IMG/VR virus record: IMGVR_UViG_3300010883_010460
Span: 1-58,233 of that record
Length of the DNA stretch: 58,233 nucleotides
Direction: 5' to 3' (one strand)
Origin: a virus
Below the pieces are notes generated by a model, which did no database searches, was not told the DNA's origin, and worked only from the letters and a program-made list of their open reading frames with translations. Of this stretch, positions 26,346 to 33,635 are shown one piece after another (position 1 is the stretch's first letter; each line of letters starts with the position of its first letter). Made by a program: the position numbers and the translations under genes.

Positions 26346-27320
26346 TTACCCAGGAACCCGAACCTGCTCAGAAAGCCCACCAACGAGCAGAATCCAAGGT
26401 GACTGTGCTCCCGAAACCACCGCCTGCTCGGCATCAGAGAGGACCCCCAAGAGCGAACAACAATCTTGAAAAACCCAACGCTTACAAGCAGGGAGAGTGA
26501 CATTCTCAACCTTCCACTTCGTCTCCCCGAGGCGTTTGGCAATAAGAGCCGGAGGGGTGCCTGTCTCCGCAAGGCTCGAAGCAACTGCCCAAGAAAGAAT
26601 CGAGGGGGACAACCAACCGACCACCCACTTCACCAAGTTACCCTCCGAGCCGGACGCACTGCGTCGAAACTGCTCTGCCGCAACCAGGAACCTCTTTTCG
26701 CTCCGGGCAGACAACGCATCGAGCAGCAAAGAGGGTTGAAGCGATGCAATCGGAGCCATCGACCTCTTGAGGTGAGCGGCCTCAATACAAGGAGCGTTCT
26801 CAGTCTTGGCCAAGAGGACCGCCTTCTTGATCTCCCAATAGAGCGTGCCCAGGTCGGTGCCGACCCTCGCGACAAGCTGGCTACACAATCGGGGGTCGAG
26901 CTTCCATCCCAGACTGGTCACCTGCTCAGTCACGAACTCCGAGGCGAACTCCTGCATCTTCCAGGGTCGGGTCTCTTCATTGAAGGACTCAGTCCGAAGG
27001 CTTGGGAAGGCTTTCTTCAAGACGCCCCGGTTCGTAGTGGACCCCTTCGTGTAGACATGGACAAGGAACACAGCGAGTGTCTGGTCCGTCATCTCCAAGG
27101 CCCGCTGGACAGCTTCGAGGTCCTTCGCAGGGTCCCAGACAAAGACGGCCAGGGGCTTTCCAAAGAACAGGTTCCCGGCGACCGCTGTTTCGACTGAGCC
27201 TTTGACTGAGCCTTGTACCTGCACCACATCCCAGTCCATCTGACGCATCCCGCTCTCCAAAGCGTTGACGCGCTGACGAACCAGGAACGGGCTGTTGCCC
27301 TCTATGAGACCACCGTTCAT
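26346..27320 (-). CDS. holA: DNA polymerase III delta subunit-like clamp loader protein
   Basis: 324 residues from the ATG at 27320 (GGGAGG upstream, ATGA overlap with the delta' gene). The family resemblance is structural: an N-terminal Rossmann-like part without Walker motifs (FLVRQRVNAL, LAVFVWDP, LAVFLVHV) and the helical signature RVGTDLGTLYWEIKKAVLLA typical of HolA domain II-III. Delta is the wrench that opens the clamp. The pairing with a delta'-like gene strengthens the call. Confidence 0.8.
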   Translation of the reverse strand: MNGGLIEGNSPFLVRQRVNALESGMRQMDWDVVQVQGSVKGSVETAVAGNLFFGKPLAVFVWDPAKDLEAVQRALEMTDQTLAVFLVHVYTKGSTTNRGVLKKAFPSLRTESFNEETRPWKMQEFASEFVTEQVTSLGWKLDPRLCSQLVARVGTDLGTLYWEIKKAVLLAKTENAPCIEAAHLKRSMAPIASLQPSLLLDALSARSEKRFLVAAEQFRRSASGSEGNLVKWVVGWLSPSILSWAVASSLAETGTPPALIAKRLGETKWKVENVTLPACKRWVFQDCCSLLGVLSDAEQAVVSGAQSPWILLVGGLSEQVRVPG

Positions 27321-27931
27321 TGACGCCTCCCGAGGAGAGCACTTGCTACTCCAGTGGGGGTCTCCCGTCCGAGGAGCGGACGGAGCCGGAGCCACAGTTC
27401 GAGACGAGCTTGGTTGAGAGGCTTGGTTGAGATGTATTGCGTCACCCGCTCGGCGAGTTCAGCCGGACTGTAATCCCCTTTGATGAGATCCCGGATCGCC
27501 ACCGGATCTCCCCGAACTGCATCCTTGAGCGTATCCGTCACAGTCGCCAAAACAGTCGCACTCCCTGGGGCGTAGAACGTCAGGCATCGAGATCGAATCG
27601 TCGGGCTCACAGAACCCAGGTCATGAGCCCACAGGAAGGGCCGTGCAAGTGGATTGGGTTCCTCGACCATCTTCAGTAACGAGTCTGAGGCAGCAGACGT
27701 GGCTTTATCCATTGGACCAATCACGAGAGCGCCGGGACGGTCATAGACCGGAGGGTTCAAGTGGACGCTGATGGCACCCCTGGAGTCCTCCTTCAAGAGC
27801 TTCTCCCCTCCAACGGTGAGTAGAACCCGTCCATAGAAGGCTGAGGCGTCCTGGGTCTGTGCCAAGGCGTCTGGTCCGTGAAACAGCATCGCTGAAGAGG
27901 TCCCTGTAATGATGCTGTTGATGTCGGCCAT
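27317..27931 (-). CDS. holB: DNA polymerase III delta' subunit-like protein
   Basis: 204 residues, shorter than the 334 of E. coli. Typical delta' features: no P-loop (GPDALAQTQD in its place), DKATSAASDSLLKMVEEP, then SPTIRSRCLTFYA, which matches the TIRSRC arginine-finger segment. With DnaX and delta it makes the pentameric clamp loader. The shortened C-terminus lacks most of the collar domain. AGGAGAGG precedes the ATG and promoter motif P7 lies about 25 bp upstream. Confidence 0.85.
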   Translation of the reverse strand: MADINSIITGTSSAMLFHGPDALAQTQDASAFYGRVLLTVGGEKLLKEDSRGAISVHLNPPVYDRPGALVIGPMDKATSAASDSLLKMVEEPNPLARPFLWAHDLGSVSPTIRSRCLTFYAPGSATVLATVTDTLKDAVRGDPVAIRDLIKGDYSPAELAERVTQYISTKPLNQARLELWLRLRPLLGRETPTGVASALLGRRQ

Positions 27932-27953
27932 TCACCTCTCCTGACGCACATGA

Positions 27954-27982
27954 AGTACGGGGAGAGTACCCTCGAAGCACCC
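27954..27982 (-). promoter_or_regulatory. phage promoter motif P7 (clamp loader delta' and delta)
   Basis: GGGTGCTT, then CCGTACT after 22 bp, just downstream of a terminator and facing the delta' gene. Confidence 0.66.
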
Positions 27983-27995
27983 CTTGCAAATGAGA

Positions 27996-28023
27996 AAAGG
28001 GCGGAGCCGAAGCCCCGCCCTTT
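27996..28023 (-). terminator. rho-independent terminator of phosphoesterase gene
   Basis: A 12-bp stem (one mismatch) with AAAGGGCGG arms; on the minus strand the loop is TTCG and the stem is followed by TTTTCTC. It ends the phosphoesterase transcript just before promoter P7. Confidence 0.8.
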
Positions 28024-28031
28024 GTTAGAGG

Positions 28032-28679
28032 TTAGATGGTGTGGACGATGGCCTTGCCAGCTCCGTTGGCAAACTGGATTCCCATCTCCTCGACGACCTG
28101 CCCACCGAACTCGTGGATGTGGCCGAAGAAGTGAGCCTTGACCTCGTGAGCTTGGTAGCACAGAGCAGTCATGAGAGCAGCGATACCACCACCGTGGTCA
28201 GGACAAGTGTCCAGAACACCAGCCGGGGGCGCGTGGGTCACCAAGACATCCGGCTGAGCCTGGAACGTCGCGTCCACGATCTCATTGAAAGCGTGGGTCT
28301 CGCCGTTCCACTCGCCAGCCATCCAGGGAACTTCACTGAAACCAGCGAAGGTCAGACCGTTGATGGTCACAGGGCCTTCGGTCAGGTCATGGGCGTTACC
28401 ACCAGCCGCCTTCACCAAGCTGGCGAGGCTGACGTAGTCGTGGTTGCCACCAACGCTGATGAGGGTCTTGCCGTCGAGAGCCTTGACGATCCTTGCGGCC
28501 AGGTCTTTCCAAGCCATCCACTTGGTCTGAAACGCAGGCTCGATGGCCCAGTCGCCTCTGGTCTTGTTGGGGAAGAAGTCACCAGAGTCAATCCACAGGT
28601 CGAACCCACCAGCCTCAAGAGCCGCCAGAGCCTTCTTGTAGTTGCCGTGAAGGTCTGAAGTGTGAAGGATGTTCGTCAT
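28032..28679 (-). CDS. calcineurin-like metallophosphoesterase
   Basis: 215 residues with the full metal-binding set: SDLHG (8-12), DSGDFF, GGNHDY, VTHAPPAG and GHIHEFG. The order and spacing fit the small phosphodiesterase or phosphatase group (class III nucleotide or protein phosphatases) rather than SbcD. Substrate unknown; phage members act as protein phosphatases or nucleotide phosphodiesterases. It stands alone between promoter P8 and a terminator, so it is a single-gene transcript. Confidence 0.87.
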   Translation of the reverse strand: MTNILHTSDLHGNYKKALAALEAGGFDLWIDSGDFFPNKTRGDWAIEPAFQTKWMAWKDLAARIVKALDGKTLISVGGNHDYVSLASLVKAAGGNAHDLTEGPVTINGLTFAGFSEVPWMAGEWNGETHAFNEIVDATFQAQPDVLVTHAPPAGVLDTCPDHGGGIAALMTALCYQAHEVKAHFFGHIHEFGGQVVEEMGIQFANGAGKAIVHTI

Positions 28680-28702
28680 CGTCTGCTCCCTGGTTCACCT
28701 AC

Positions 28703-28730
28703 TCTACGGGTGAGCCACAGAAGCGCACCC
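28703..28730 (-). promoter_or_regulatory. phage promoter motif P8 (phosphoesterase)
   Basis: GGGTGCG, then CCGTAGA after 21 bp, 24 bp before the ATG at 28679. The upstream G run forms a small inverted repeat (CACCCC/GGGGTG). Confidence 0.72.
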
Positions 28731-28756
28731 CTTAGGGGTGGGTGTTTATGGCGGGT

Positions 28757-29176
28757 TTATCGGCGAGCAGCCACCCGCCCACGCCAACGTGGGTTCATGT
28801 TGGGGTTGTACTGCGGTGCCTCAGTAGCGATGCGGTCGTAGAAGCCGGGATACTGGTTGAAGACGCCTTCCCAATGCAGGAGGCCGTCGGCCCAGGTGCC
28901 CGTCCAACCGAGGGTGCGCTTGAAGTGCTTGCGGTCACGGGCCTTCTTGTTGAGGCAACGACCGTTGATGCGGCTCACGAGGCTCAGGTTCATCGAGGCT
29001 TGGCCTCGGCCCATCGCGTCATCGCGGGAACCGATGGTGGACGACAGCTTGATCGCCACGTTGTTGGAGACGTGAACGAGATACACGCCAGCGGTGTCGC
29101 CGCTGCGGCTCCATGAGAAAGGACTGCGAGTGAGCCATGCTTCCAGTTCGTCTCGGGTGATGGGTGCGTAAGACAT
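28757..29176 (-). CDS. hypothetical protein
   Basis: 139 residues, basic. A strand pair (GVYLVHVSNNVAIKLSSTIG) precedes a basic helix-rich part (RINGRCLNKKARDRKHFKR) and a Trp-rich segment (TLGWTGTWADGLLHWEG). I have no firm family; many RNA- or DNA-binding small phage proteins look like this. It is cotranscribed with the 63-residue gene upstream. Confidence 0.68.
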   Translation of the reverse strand: MSYAPITRDELEAWLTRSPFSWSRSGDTAGVYLVHVSNNVAIKLSSTIGSRDDAMGRGQASMNLSLVSRINGRCLNKKARDRKHFKRTLGWTGTWADGLLHWEGVFNQYPGFYDRIATEAPQYNPNMNPRWRGRVAARR

Positions 29177-29187
29177 GCGTTCTCCCT

Positions 29188-29379
29188 TTAGTCAAAGATG
29201 GGGTAGTTGGCCCAGAAGGACTTGGTGTCCCTCACGAGGCGGAAGGTTGATTCGTCGATTTGAAGCGTTGAGCTAATCGCGTTGCCGATCTTGCGGGCCT
29301 CGCGCTTGGAGTTGGCGTAGCACTGGTTGTAGCCGCCGCCGATCCAGTTCCAGGTGTAGAGCTTCTTGGTGTTGTTCAT
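29188..29379 (-). CDS. small hypothetical protein
   Basis: 63 residues from the ATG at 29379, preceded by AAGGAG. Opens with KLYTWNWIGGGYNQCYANSKREARK, a pattern I associate with short conserved phage proteins of unknown role. Promoter motif P9 lies 26 bp upstream; the divergent P10 drives the HD hydrolase gene on the other strand. Confidence 0.65.
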   Translation of the reverse strand: MNNTKKLYTWNWIGGGYNQCYANSKREARKIGNAISSTLQIDESTFRLVRDTKSFWANYPIFD

Positions 29380-29404
29380 GTCGTCCTGTCTCCTTGTCAC
29401 CTTC

Positions 29405-29432
29405 TCTACGGGTGACTCCCCGGACTGCACCC
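29405..29432 (-). promoter_or_regulatory. phage promoter motif P9 (minus-strand side of divergent pair)
   Basis: GGGTGCA, then CCGTAGA after 21 bp. Its upstream half lies 5 bp from that of P10 on the other strand. Confidence 0.72.
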
Positions 29433-29437
29433 CCCTT

Positions 29438-29466
29438 GGGTGCGAACTTCCTCTCCCGCCCGTAGA
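29438..29466 (+). promoter_or_regulatory. phage promoter motif P10 (plus-strand side of divergent pair)
   Basis: GGGTGCG, then CCGTAGA after 22 bp, facing the HD-domain gene 57 bp away. Confidence 0.72.
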
Positions 29467-29522
29467 CACGGTGATCGCTGAATAGAAACTCCTATATGTA
29501 GGACAGGCTTAGGGAACGGGAC

Positions 29523-30020
29523 ATGATTGAACGAGCACGCCAGTACGCGACCAAAGCACACGGTGATCAGATGTATGGGGAGAACCCGTACACCTACCAC
29601 CTGGGTAAGGTTGTGGAAGTGCTCGAACGGTTCAAAGTGACAGACCCCGACATCCTGGCTGCGGGCTGGCTACACGACATACTTGAAGACACACCCACCA
29701 CAGTCGAAGACCTCTGGGACGAGTTCGGTTTCTCCGTCTCTGCTCTTGTAGATGCCGTAACGGATGGAGAGGGCGGCTCGCGCAAAGAACGCAAGGCTCG
29801 CCCCTACGCTCTAATCCCTCGCATCCCAGGTGCCATATTCCTCAAGCTCGCCGACCGTATCGCCAACCTCGAAGCCTCTCTGGATGAAGGCCACGACCGT
29901 CTTCGCAAGATGTACACCAAGGAGCACCCAGGCTTTCGGGAGGCTCTCTATGATGGTGAAACTGCTCTCAAAATGTGGGAGCATCTGGACAGAATCTTCG
30001 ACCCTGTGGGGGTGCGGTAA
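29523..30020 (+). CDS. HD-domain phosphohydrolase (SpoT/RelA-hydrolase-like)
   Basis: 165 residues. The HD site is complete: His26 in TYHLGK, His51-Asp52 in LHDILEDT, and Asp in KLADRIANL. The arrangement, with AGWLHDILEDT and a later LADRIANLE, matches the (p)ppGpp hydrolase domain of SpoT and small MESH1-like enzymes. It may degrade alarmone to keep the host from a stringent response, or cleave another nucleotide. GGAAC/GGGA lies before the ATG. Confidence 0.8.
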   Translation: MIERARQYATKAHGDQMYGENPYTYHLGKVVEVLERFKVTDPDILAAGWLHDILEDTPTTVEDLWDEFGFSVSALVDAVTDGEGGSRKERKARPYALIPRIPGAIFLKLADRIANLEASLDEGHDRLRKMYTKEHPGFREALYDGETALKMWEHLDRIFDPVGVR

Positions 30021-30037
30021 TGTCTCCCCACCGTATA
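30010..30037 (+). promoter_or_regulatory. phage promoter motif P11 (membrane protein)
   Basis: GGGTGCG, then CCGTATA after 21 bp. It straddles the stop of the HD gene and faces the 77-residue membrane protein 18 bp away. Confidence 0.65.
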
Positions 30038-30055
30038 GGGGATGGAGGTAACACC

Positions 30056-30289
30056 ATGCAGGACCGTATAGATCAGATAGCTGCCGTAATCCTGGGACTG
30101 TCCGTATTCGTAGGACTGGTCTACTGGATAGGCTTTTGGATGCCCGCCCGTGACGCTTACTTGTTTGCAACAAATGACTGTTACATCGAGCGTGGATGTC
30201 AGGATTTCACAAGCCGCCCAGACCATGAAGAGTGCTGGGAGACGTGCGGAGACTCCGTAAGAGCCATGTTGGTGAGGGGGAACCAATGA
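30056..30289 (+). CDS. small membrane protein
   Basis: 77 residues from the ATG at 30056 (GGAGG upstream). One transmembrane helix at about residues 6-27 is followed by a Cys-containing soluble tail (four Cys: NDCYIERGC, EECWETCG) that could form disulfides if exported. No family recognised. It overlaps the next start as ATGA. Confidence 0.65.
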   Translation: MQDRIDQIAAVILGLSVFVGLVYWIGFWMPARDAYLFATNDCYIERGCQDFTSRPDHEECWETCGDSVRAMLVRGNQ

Positions 30290-30516
30290 GGAAACGTCAC
30301 GAACAACAGCTTCTCAACGTGACGCCTATGGAAGGTCTGCGGGTCAATGCGATGTGTCTCTTCGCGGCCCTGACCTGCCCCTCGGACGAGGACTGGGTTC
30401 GACTCCTAACGGATGTCCTCGAAGTCAAAGCGGGGACCCCGGTTCAGGAGGTCAGTGCATGTCCTCTATTCGACGTGGTTCTGATGCACATGGCTGACCA
30501 TGTGGCTGAGGCGTAA
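30286..30516 (+). CDS. small hypothetical protein
   Basis: 76 residues, starting at the ATG that overlaps the previous stop, with GAGGGGG upstream. A basic N-terminus precedes mostly helical sequence. Its last 65 bp overlap the end of the opposite-strand gene, so the two transcripts converge. Function unknown. Confidence 0.58.
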   Translation: MRKRHEQQLLNVTPMEGLRVNAMCLFAALTCPSDEDWVRLLTDVLEVKAGTPVQEVSACPLFDVVLMHMADHVAEA

Positions 30517-30793
30517 GCTCCAGGGACATAGCCCGAACCACTTCGTACCCTTCCAAGTAAGCCCTCAGCACCTGAGGCAGTCCATACAAGACCTCTCCGT
30601 GCGCTCCGAGAACCACCGGGACACTCATATCCGCATGGATGACCCGCATGAGAGTCCCCACAATGGTCTCAGGAGATGTCTCATCTTCCATCCAGATGGA
30701 CACGGTGTTGATGATCGCTTGAAAGGACTCCACAGGAACCTCCTCAATGAGGCCGTGGTGAGGCGCGTCTTTCCATGCGATTGAGTAGCCCAT
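30452..30793 (-). CDS. hypothetical protein
   Basis: 113 residues from the ATG at 30793, coupled to the lipoprotein gene stop (TGATG). Mixed alpha/beta with a Val/Leu-rich centre. Last gene of a three-gene minus-strand operon; it converges on the plus-strand 76-residue gene. No family recognised. Confidence 0.6.
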   Translation of the reverse strand: MGYSIAWKDAPHHGLIEEVPVESFQAIINTVSIWMEDETSPETIVGTLMRVIHADMSVPVVLGAHGEVLYGLPQVLRAYLEGYEVVRAMSLELTPQPHGQPCASEPRRIEDMH

Positions 30794-31143
30794 CAGTTCA
30801 CCGGAACCAAAGGGTTTAGGGGGTCGTCGTCTGTGCCCGCAACGGTGTAGTTGATCCACCAGCGGCCTTCCTCATCCTGGAAGCACTGACAAGCAGCCCC
30901 AGGGCAGAACCGACAGAACTCCTCGTTATCATCCCCTCCATCCCAGAGGTCCTCGTCATCGAGGTCCTCGTCGATCTGGACACAACACTCCGGGGTCCGG
31001 GCACAGTGGTCTGAGATGTAACGCTCGCCCCAATGGGTCTCTTCTTCCCACATGATCTCCCCAGCGGAATCCACAAGCGTATCCATCGGGTCTCCCACGC
31101 AGGAGAGCGCCAGGACCACAGTGAACAGGGAGAGGAGCTTCAT
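30793..31143 (-). CDS. small lipoprotein
   Basis: 116 residues beginning with a lipoprotein signal peptide: basic MK, hydrophobic LLSLFTVVLA and lipobox LALSC, with Cys15 the predicted lipidated residue. The mature part is very acidic and Cys-rich (ECCVQ, FCRFCPGAACQC). Phage lipoproteins may act in lysis (spanins), superinfection exclusion or surface masking. It has no coiled coil, which argues against an o-spanin. It overlaps the gene before it. Confidence 0.75.
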   Translation of the reverse strand: MKLLSLFTVVLALSCVGDPMDTLVDSAGEIMWEEETHWGERYISDHCARTPECCVQIDEDLDDEDLWDGGDDNEEFCRFCPGAACQCFQDEEGRWWINYTVAGTDDDPLNPLVPVN

Positions 31144-31364
31144 CGAGCCCTCAGCAGGAGGAACAACTCTTTGTGGTCCTCTTCGATGGTGGAGGTCTTG
31201 CCATCGTCCGGGAGGCTGGAGAACTCATTCAGGAGGTTGGCAGCAAGCTCAACCGAGCCGCCCATCTCTTCAATCTGACCTATCGGGAGGCCCAGGTCCT
31301 TGGCCAACTCGTTAGCCAAGTGCTGAAGCCTCAGCTTATCCTTGAGGTCTATGATCTGGCCCAT
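31140..31364 (-). CDS. small hypothetical protein
   Basis: 74 residues from the ATG at 31364 (GAAGGAG upstream), helical and rather acidic. The first gene of the lipoprotein operon, whose probable promoter lies at about 31502-31535. Nothing identifiable. Confidence 0.62.
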   Translation of the reverse strand: MGQIIDLKDKLRLQHLANELAKDLGLPIGQIEEMGGSVELAANLLNEFSSLPDDGKTSTIEEDHKELFLLLRAR

Positions 31365-31501
31365 GCCCCTGCTCCTTCTTAGGTTGATCAGCCCAATCGA
31401 ACAGGTCAAGCTGCACGCCTTCAAGCGGGAACAGCGTGAGTTGTTTCGGGAGGGTCTGTTTTTTCTTTGTTTGCACAGTCATCTCTGTACCACCTTTGAA
31501 C

Positions 31502-31516
31502 CTACAAACAGAGTAC
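31502..31516 (-). promoter_or_regulatory. variant promoter-like element of lipoprotein operon
   Basis: GTACTCTGTTTGTAG on the minus strand, almost identical to the element upstream of Lon (54144-54158). The bases before it (ATGGG) also match the spacer of motif P4, but the GGGTGCG half is missing. Confidence 0.4.
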
Positions 31517-32041
31517 CCATCAGGTGCGGGCTCCCGATCCTTGAAGAAAGCTCTTCAAGGAAGTTGCAGAACAGGACGACCTACGGTAATGGGTGGGCAG
31601 CTCTTTTTCGTTGGAGCCCCCCAGTCACCCCCGATTGAGGGTTCCCTCCAAGACCGAAAGGTTAGCGGTTTAGCCTACCGCTCAGAGTGCTCTGCACCAG
31701 AGACAAGTAAAGGCCGTTGGGTCCCTAAGGTCGGTAAGACTAAGGGGTTGGAGAAGAGCATCCTGCTCTTCTCATTACGTCCTCCTCCCCAGGGGTTTCA
31801 GAAGGGAGACCGTAAAGGTGTTCTTACTACTTGTAGTAGTGGAACACGAAGGACGTAGTCCTGAGGGTTCAACGAAGATGAAGAAGAAACGAATCGAACA
31901 ACAACACCAACTACGACACCAACACCTACGCCTACGACTGATACTACGATAGAAGCGGATACTCGAAATCGAGACACCCCACAAAAACATGCGATACCCA
32001 GGGTTGGGGTTGGGGAAGCTGTAACCACTGATGAACTTTGG

Positions 32042-32083
32042 GCTCACTTGTTTCGATAAAGTGAGCACTTGTTTCGATAAAGT
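32042..32083 (+). repeat. direct repeat pair with overlapping palindrome
   Basis: CACTTGTTTCGATAAAGT occurs at 32045-32062 and again at 32066-32083 (21-bp period). The first copy lies within GCTCACTT-N9-AAGTGAGC (32042-32066). It looks like a tandem protein-binding site, 55 bp before the next gene. Confidence 0.7.
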
Positions 32084-32137
32084 ATCGAGCCATTAGATGG
32101 TCTGCCTATGGGACCCTCCTGCTGAGGAGGTGAGTCT

Positions 32138-32536
32138 ATGGACCCCGTAGCCAAAGAAAATCATGCCGCACGAGCGATCCTGTATGTAGCCAAGGGGATC
32201 TGTCGCTGTGAGTTCCCTACGTCTCATGTGGCGGCATACTCCAAGCGAGTCATGATCACTCAAAATGCCTCTCCTGTTACTGTGAACGGTCAACCTGTGG
32301 TCTTCACTGACACCTACTTTGACGCTGAACTCTGGCATCTGATAGCACCCAGTCTCCCCACTCTGGGTGCGATGCCCTTCAAATCTGAAGAAGACCTTCT
32401 GCCCGTTGCCGTTGCGGTTCTTCGAGATGCCCTTGAAGAGTACAGGACCCCTAACCACCTGGTCGAGTCCCCGGAACACCCCGCAGGTCGCAGGACTCCT
32501 GGCTGGGAAGCTAAGAACGACCCTTTCGATCCTTGA
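32138..32536 (+). CDS. hypothetical protein
   Basis: 132 residues with GAGGAGGTG before the ATG. Mixed alpha/beta with a Pro/Arg-rich C-terminal tail. No motif recognised. It is the first plus-strand gene after the structured gap, and the direct repeats just upstream probably control it. Confidence 0.7.
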   Translation: MDPVAKENHAARAILYVAKGICRCEFPTSHVAAYSKRVMITQNASPVTVNGQPVVFTDTYFDAELWHLIAPSLPTLGAMPFKSEEDLLPVAVAVLRDALEEYRTPNHLVESPEHPAGRRTPGWEAKNDPFDP

Positions 32537-32538
32537 GG

Positions 32539-32567
32539 GGGTGCGCTCCTGGCAGCCTATCCGTATA
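32539..32567 (+). promoter_or_regulatory. phage promoter motif P12 (P-loop kinase)
   Basis: GGGTGCG, then CCGTATA after 22 bp, beginning just after the previous stop and 28 bp before the next ATG. Confidence 0.7.
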
Positions 32568-32594
32568 GGTTTCATTGCCTAAGGAGGGCTGCTC

Positions 32595-33023
32595 ATGACC
32601 GACCGACTCACACTCTATCTTGTTCGAGGACTCCCAGGGTCCGGCAAGACCTCGCTCGCTGAGAAGCTGGCCCCCGGTCACGTCTACTCGGCTGACGACT
32701 TCTTCTACCGTCTGGGTGAGGGCAAGTATGCCTTCGATGCGGACAGGCTCTCTGAGGCCCACCAAGACTGCCAGGAGACCGTGGAGGAGGCCCTGCGCCA
32801 GAAGGTCCCGTCCGTGGCAGTAGCCAACACCTTCTCCAAAGCGTGGGAGGCTGCGCCCTATTACAAGCTGGCTGATCAGCACGGGTACAGCGTGTTCGTT
32901 ATCGAGTGCCAGTCACAGTTCGGTAATGTGCATGACGTACCTGCGGAATCCATCCGCCGGATGATCGCCAGGTGGGAACCACTGCGGAGGCCCGATGAAG
33001 AAAGACGAGACAGCCAAGGATGA
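32595..33023 (+). CDS. P-loop kinase, polynucleotide kinase/N4BP2-like
   Basis: 142 residues. Walker A GLPGSGKT (12-19), SADDFFY with the acidic pair following strand 2, an HQDCQ helix, VANTFSKAWE and a final RR(M)IARWE arginine helix match the small AAA_33 / N4BP2-like kinase group related to the kinase part of T4 Pnk and zeta toxins. It may phosphorylate 5' ends of nucleic acid or a small molecule. AAGGAGG precedes the ATG. Confidence 0.78.
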   Translation: MTDRLTLYLVRGLPGSGKTSLAEKLAPGHVYSADDFFYRLGEGKYAFDADRLSEAHQDCQETVEEALRQKVPSVAVANTFSKAWEAAPYYKLADQHGYSVFVIECQSQFGNVHDVPAESIRRMIARWEPLRRPDEERRDSQG

Positions 33024-33195
33024 GAAGAAGCGCATCGTGTGGATCACCTGTCGTTCCACCCGCCCGTGCGGAGGCACTACGGCTGAGGTCTCGCGCACCT
33101 GGAAACGCAAGGTCGGAAGCCTGGAACCAGGACCGTCTCGGACCACCCGCTACAAGTGTACGAAGTGCGGCAGCGTGTTCATGATCTCCGTATAG
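32995..33195 (+). CDS. small zinc-ribbon-like protein
   Basis: 66 residues with GGAGG before the ATG, overlapping the kinase gene by 29 bp. Two Cys early (VWITCRSTRPCGG) and CTKCGSVF near the end could ligate one zinc; the rest is basic. The Lys-rich N-terminus and ribbon suggest nucleic acid or protein contact. Specific function unknown. Confidence 0.62.
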   Translation: MKKDETAKDEKKRIVWITCRSTRPCGGTTAEVSRTWKRKVGSLEPGPSRTTRYKCTKCGSVFMISV

Positions 33196-33223
33196 GGTGC
33201 GTGCGTGCGTACTTCCCCGTACA
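33195..33223 (+). promoter_or_regulatory. phage promoter motif P13
   Basis: GGGTGCG, then CCGTACA after 22 bp, starting at the stop of the zinc-ribbon gene and 23 bp before the next ATG. Confidence 0.68.
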
Positions 33224-33245
33224 GGTGAAAAGAGGAGAGAACCCT

Positions 33246-33539
33246 ATGATGAACTACCAAGTGACCGCAATACTCTGCAACGCCAAACGCATGACTGGAG
33301 TCGAGTTCGAGTTCGACTCTGACCTCGCTCCCGGTGAGTTTAGGATGGAGGGCGAAGACGAAGAGAACATCGAGAAGTTCCTCATCAGCCCCGTCGAGCC
33401 CTTCGGCATGGTGGTGTTCCTCGTGAGCATGGGGAGGGTTTGTGAGAGCAGACCCCTGAGTATGCTGATGAACATCCCCTTCGTGCGTAGGGTCGTGATG
33501 TTTTTCGTAGGCCGTAACGTAGCGAAATCGTTGGTCTAA
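33246..33539 (+). CDS. small hypothetical protein
   Basis: 97 residues from the ATG at 33246 (GAGGAG upstream). An acidic first half of strand character and a hydrophobic, basic C-terminal part (VVFLVSM, RVVMFFVG) that might touch the membrane. No family recognised. Single-gene transcript between motifs P13 and P14. Confidence 0.65.
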   Translation: MMNYQVTAILCNAKRMTGVEFEFDSDLAPGEFRMEGEDEENIEKFLISPVEPFGMVVFLVSMGRVCESRPLSMLMNIPFVRRVVMFFVGRNVAKSLV

Positions 33540-33559
33540 AAAGAAAAGGTGCAGAAAGG

Positions 33560-33587
33560 GGGTGCGCTTTCTAAGCCCACCCGTAGA
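33560..33587 (+). promoter_or_regulatory. phage promoter motif P14 (WGR protein)
   Basis: GGGTGCG, then CCGTAGA after 21 bp; leader of about 45 nt before the ATG at 33636. Confidence 0.72.
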
Positions 33588-33635
33588 GAAGGTGAACATC
33601 AACTGAGAAGCATTGAGCTTCCAAGGAGACCTAAA

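Larger units (their letters stand above)
31365..32137 (+). other. structured non-coding region, origin or RNA candidate
   Basis: No convincing gene lies in this 770-bp gap between diverging genes. It carries strong inverted repeats: CCTTGAAGA/TCTTCAAGG at 31539-31560, a 10-bp perfect hairpin GAGAAGAGCA at 31751-31773, and a long hairpin at 31818-31847 with GTGTTC/GAACAC and TACTAC/GTAGTA arms. A purine-poor tract with repeated CTACG lies at about 31890-31950, and direct repeats lie at 32045-32083. Structure and repeats fit a replication origin, a regulatory hub or a non-coding RNA. No promoter or terminator for an RNA was found. Confidence 0.55.

Noticed and set aside
31436-32068. Open frames of 140 and 97 codons in the structured gap
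   Set aside because: They cover hairpins and repeats, have odd composition and no ribosome site.
32042-32083. CRISPR array
   Set aside because: Only two repeat copies with a 3-bp gap, no spacers and no cas genes; no array elsewhere in the window.
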